Assembly (NCBI GenBank): GCA_003577005.1
Contig: QEUW01000473.1
Location: 1 to 6,385, forward strand
DNA: 6,385 nt
Origin: Chloroflexota bacterium
GTDB taxonomy: Bacteria > Chloroflexota > Anaerolineae > Caldilineales > Caldilineaceae
Direction: 5' to 3'
Position numbers and translations under genes: made by a program. The notes beneath the pieces were generated by a model. The model had not been told where the DNA came from. It worked only from the letters and a program-made list of their open reading frames with translations, and searched no databases. Positions within the stretch are counted from its first letter, which is position 1. Every line of letters starts with the position of its first letter. This document shows, one piece after another, positions 5,801-6,385 of this stretch.

Positions 5801-6054
5801 GCGCCTTCAATGGCGACATCAACGGTCAGCATGGCAACACGACCACTGGCTACAGCACGCCGGCCTTCCTGGGGCGGCCCCTGGCGGCGAATACCTGGCG
5901 AGTGGTGATCAGCGCCGGCTCGCCTGATGGCATCTTGCCGGACCTCAATCTACAACAGTTGACCGATGTCGAATTCAAGATCAGCACAACTTATGGCACG
6001 CGGGCGTCCAACACCCTGCCCCAGCCATCCCAGTGTGTACGCGTGGATTTTTGA
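2887..6054 (+). CDS. Large exported, mostly helical protein with beta-rich C-terminus, function unknown
   Basis: 1055 residues from ATG 2887; an in-frame ATG at 2863 would add 8. The start shows WPRR followed by a hydrophobic core (about 22-42) ending MIHA-A-C, a signal peptide probably cut near residues 44-45. It is not a clear lipobox, because His43 occupies the -3 position. The body is helical and rich in Ala, Gln, Arg and Glu. Coiled-coil-like stretches include LWEQAKEAADLALQIQQQ to about residue 500, about 660-708, and SRRIELAQALETAARQAY from about 737. GRNIFGMD and PYRTAFGS near 420-440 look like a turn between helical blocks. From about 905 the character changes to beta-rich and Gly/Asn-rich (GYRQVRVSQTGQVGL, WRVVISAG, LTDVEFKISTTYGTR), ending in CVRVDF. 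There are 14 cysteines, compatible with disulfides outside the cytoplasm. The late beta part faintly recalls Tc-toxin-like C-termini, which I cannot confirm. Same-strand neighbours are also exported. Confidence 0.9.
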   Translation: MTNHIAQWIQRMEGLRAWPRRYLLAATGLALALSLAAGVGMIHAACGVGNMDDFCSATYGATGGPSTVEITIPNSAPTNANVAQANLLAAGPLLYVDFKTLETEARTLLDRSMKFRQDISPYRVNNNFNDLVRHFDENSGFSATYTDAQLGQLSLQARIDIADADLLRARDLYGVLAVYAPAARFRLDDGANQGSPGADYENSLCAQPENPDPPDPTHSGRVLDPIVDWCNFPARLRQAVREAAYLRMIFAQQFMVDALGLHFSAGALLGGETFVRREVAKLHAAHYQYQLAEQELTSALSVRLGSGCYVADFYTETEWALLSRAVQGQEVAQHHIATRLSYLDIKTDSDIPRAQANAQATYRDAATAGYLKMVSLAGAAALGASSGGCAAMGANPDSALVAEMALNLRDTRAAARELREGRNIFGMDVRFTPARPYRTAFGSTDKGLWEQAKEAADLALQIQQQTENAERIFDLNQQELAKAVLAINNQVDNEIQILAGCDLQNFLNEPDPDAAWYACVEKMIQHTQGCDPTANTFDACMNRTTDGQPPRADGSNWLVLVSDMRSARQDLRTAWLGIEAAIKKRDNILKRSDTEVMRNIRVRSAILNGAQDASAYEAIIAAATCCEISGGMGGINFSVNTGAFVEAGLRPAQMLKQAAYDVEIEDANSEAVVRNLFYDMAEAQGEIDIAVQQYQSLLTQFNGIVAQITHDVFESKRQHAYTTALPANDPSYRMVRDSRRIELAQALETAARQAYLAARRAEYEYTARLSANNFRISDIYKARTANDILIFLQNLDATIANLPGGIKDADSNQRDLTISVAQHLLGLTDAYLKGQGVADANLQAERATRFRQWVAQHTIAGSDGKPVLSFEFTASAAANGLLGQVVQQGYDFYWLHKVAGIGQPKPASNGFGLNLLTDQSGSLGYRQVRVSQTGQVGLTSYAGCLLDYRLIPPAALLGLDFPNNQPTDVVAGAFNGDINGQHGNTTTGYSTPAFLGRPLAANTWRVVISAGSPDGILPDLNLQQLTDVEFKISTTYGTRASNTLPQPSQCVRVDF

Positions 6055-6056
6055 CC

Positions 6057-6125
6057 CGGGATACGGAATACGGGATTCGGAATGCTGTTGAGGGCTGTAT
6101 CCTGAATCCCGTATCCTGTATCCCG
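6057..6125. repeat. Long imperfect inverted repeat built of 14-bp direct repeats
   Basis: The left arm (6057-6083) consists of two similar 14-mers starting CGGGATACGG and CGGGATTCGG. The right arm (6097-6125) is its near reverse complement, ending TATCCCG. The 13-nt loop is 6084-6096. It fills the gap between the stop at 6052-6054 and the next Shine-Dalgarno at 6129. A transcript could form a long hairpin here, but no U-tract follows, so it would more likely act by stabilising mRNA or partly attenuating transcription than as a classical terminator. Confidence 0.85.
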
Positions 6126-6128
6126 CAA

Positions 6129-6133
6129 AGGAG
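6129..6133 (+). promoter_or_regulatory. Shine-Dalgarno of the partial gene at 6140
   Basis: AGGAG, within AAAGGAG, lies 6 nt before ATG 6140 and directly follows the inverted repeat. A hairpin formed there would leave this site single-stranded. Confidence 0.8.
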
Positions 6134-6139
6134 AATGCT

Positions 6140-6385
6140 ATGAAAAATAGATGGCTTATCGTCGCACTGGGATTGCTGTTGGCCGGCGGGGTTGGTGGTT
6201 TGGTGCTGACATACTGGCGTGTGGGCGCATTGCCGGCCGCGGTTGGGCCGCTGATCGCCCAGGCCGGGGGCCCTCTGGGCGCGGAGCAGGCCGGGGGCCC
6301 TTTGGGCGCGGCGCAGGTTGCCGGCGACTACAGCGGCGTGGTGAACTTACAGGTTACGGTGGCCGGCGTCTACAGCGACACACTG
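6140..6385 (+). CDS. N-terminal part of an exported or membrane-anchored protein; runs off the right edge
   Basis: 82 codons are visible with no stop. The protein begins MKNRWLIVALGLLLAGGVGG, a short basic start followed by a hydrophobic segment (about 5-24) that serves as signal peptide or N-terminal anchor. Next is a low-complexity Gly/Pro/Ala linker with a 9-residue unit (QAGGPLGAE and QAGGPLGAA) repeated exactly. A beta-like stretch then starts at about residue 60 (AGDYSGVVNLQVTVAGVYSDTL), where a folded extracellular domain seems to begin. It is the third gene in a row with an export signal on this strand, 85 nt after the previous stop. The visible part is too short to name a family. Confidence 0.85.
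   Translation, partial: MKNRWLIVALGLLLAGGVGGLVLTYWRVGALPAAVGPLIAQAGGPLGAEQAGGPLGAAQVAGDYSGVVNLQVTVAGVYSDTL
6260..6313 (+). repeat. 27-bp in-frame tandem duplication inside the partial gene
   Basis: The 27 bases at 6260-6286 recur at 6287-6313 with two substitutions (CTG to TTG, GAG to GCG). Each copy encodes nine residues, QAGGPLGA plus E or A. The unit extends the linker after the membrane segment without disturbing the frame. Confidence 0.9.

Noticed and set aside
4771..5832. 353-codon open frame on the minus strand
   Set aside because: It is antisense to the large exported protein, which has a Shine-Dalgarno, a signal peptide and consistent amino-acid character. The antisense frame is a codon-bias shadow.

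Overview
The window is GC-rich, with coding regions rich in GCC, GGC, CTG and GAC codons. The style suggests a filamentous Chloroflexota-type bacterium (Caldilineae/Anaerolineae-like). The clues are short word-like tandem and inverted repeats between genes (GACAAGGT units, GGGATAC/GGAATAC units), many small GC-rich hairpins between genes, and large exported proteins of unclear function. This taxonomic guess rests on memory of such genomes and no marker gene supports it.

Layout. Positions 1-228 (minus strand) hold what looks like the start of a gene that runs off the left edge. Its good Shine-Dalgarno/ATG lies in a different frame from the coding-like frame, so it is frameshifted or degenerate. 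Between it and the next gene are an 8-bp tandem repeat (249-275) and a perfect 50-bp tandem duplication (305-405). Positions 461-742 encode a 93-residue protein of the dimeric alpha/beta-barrel type (antibiotic-biosynthesis-monooxygenase-like fold). A diverged second copy, lacking its N-terminus and any start codon, follows at 858-1112.

Each copy is followed by small hairpins (751-853 and 1119-1347). Five of them share one plan: a CTAG-like tetranucleotide at the 5' foot, an outer stem, a bulged T, a 3-bp inner stem and a TTYA loop. Their stems differ by compensatory base pairs, and the hairpins occur in inverted pairs. This is the layout of REP/BIME elements mobilised by Y1 (HUH) transposases, and is the most interesting signal here. 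In the second array another hairpin is split into two perfectly complementary 8-nt arms around about 130 nt that contain two further hairpins, which looks like nesting of one element in another.

From 1369 to the right edge, three genes on the plus strand with good Shine-Dalgarno sequences probably form one transcription unit. They encode a 491-residue exported protein (N-terminal YQG-type domain, C-terminal fibre-like region, terminal coiled coil), a 1055-residue exported, mostly helical protein with a beta-rich C-terminal region, and the start of a membrane-anchored or exported protein with a Gly/Pro/Ala repeat. Together they look like an envelope or extracellular structure module. I cannot assign a biochemical function to it. 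A 69-nt inverted repeat separates the second and third of these genes.
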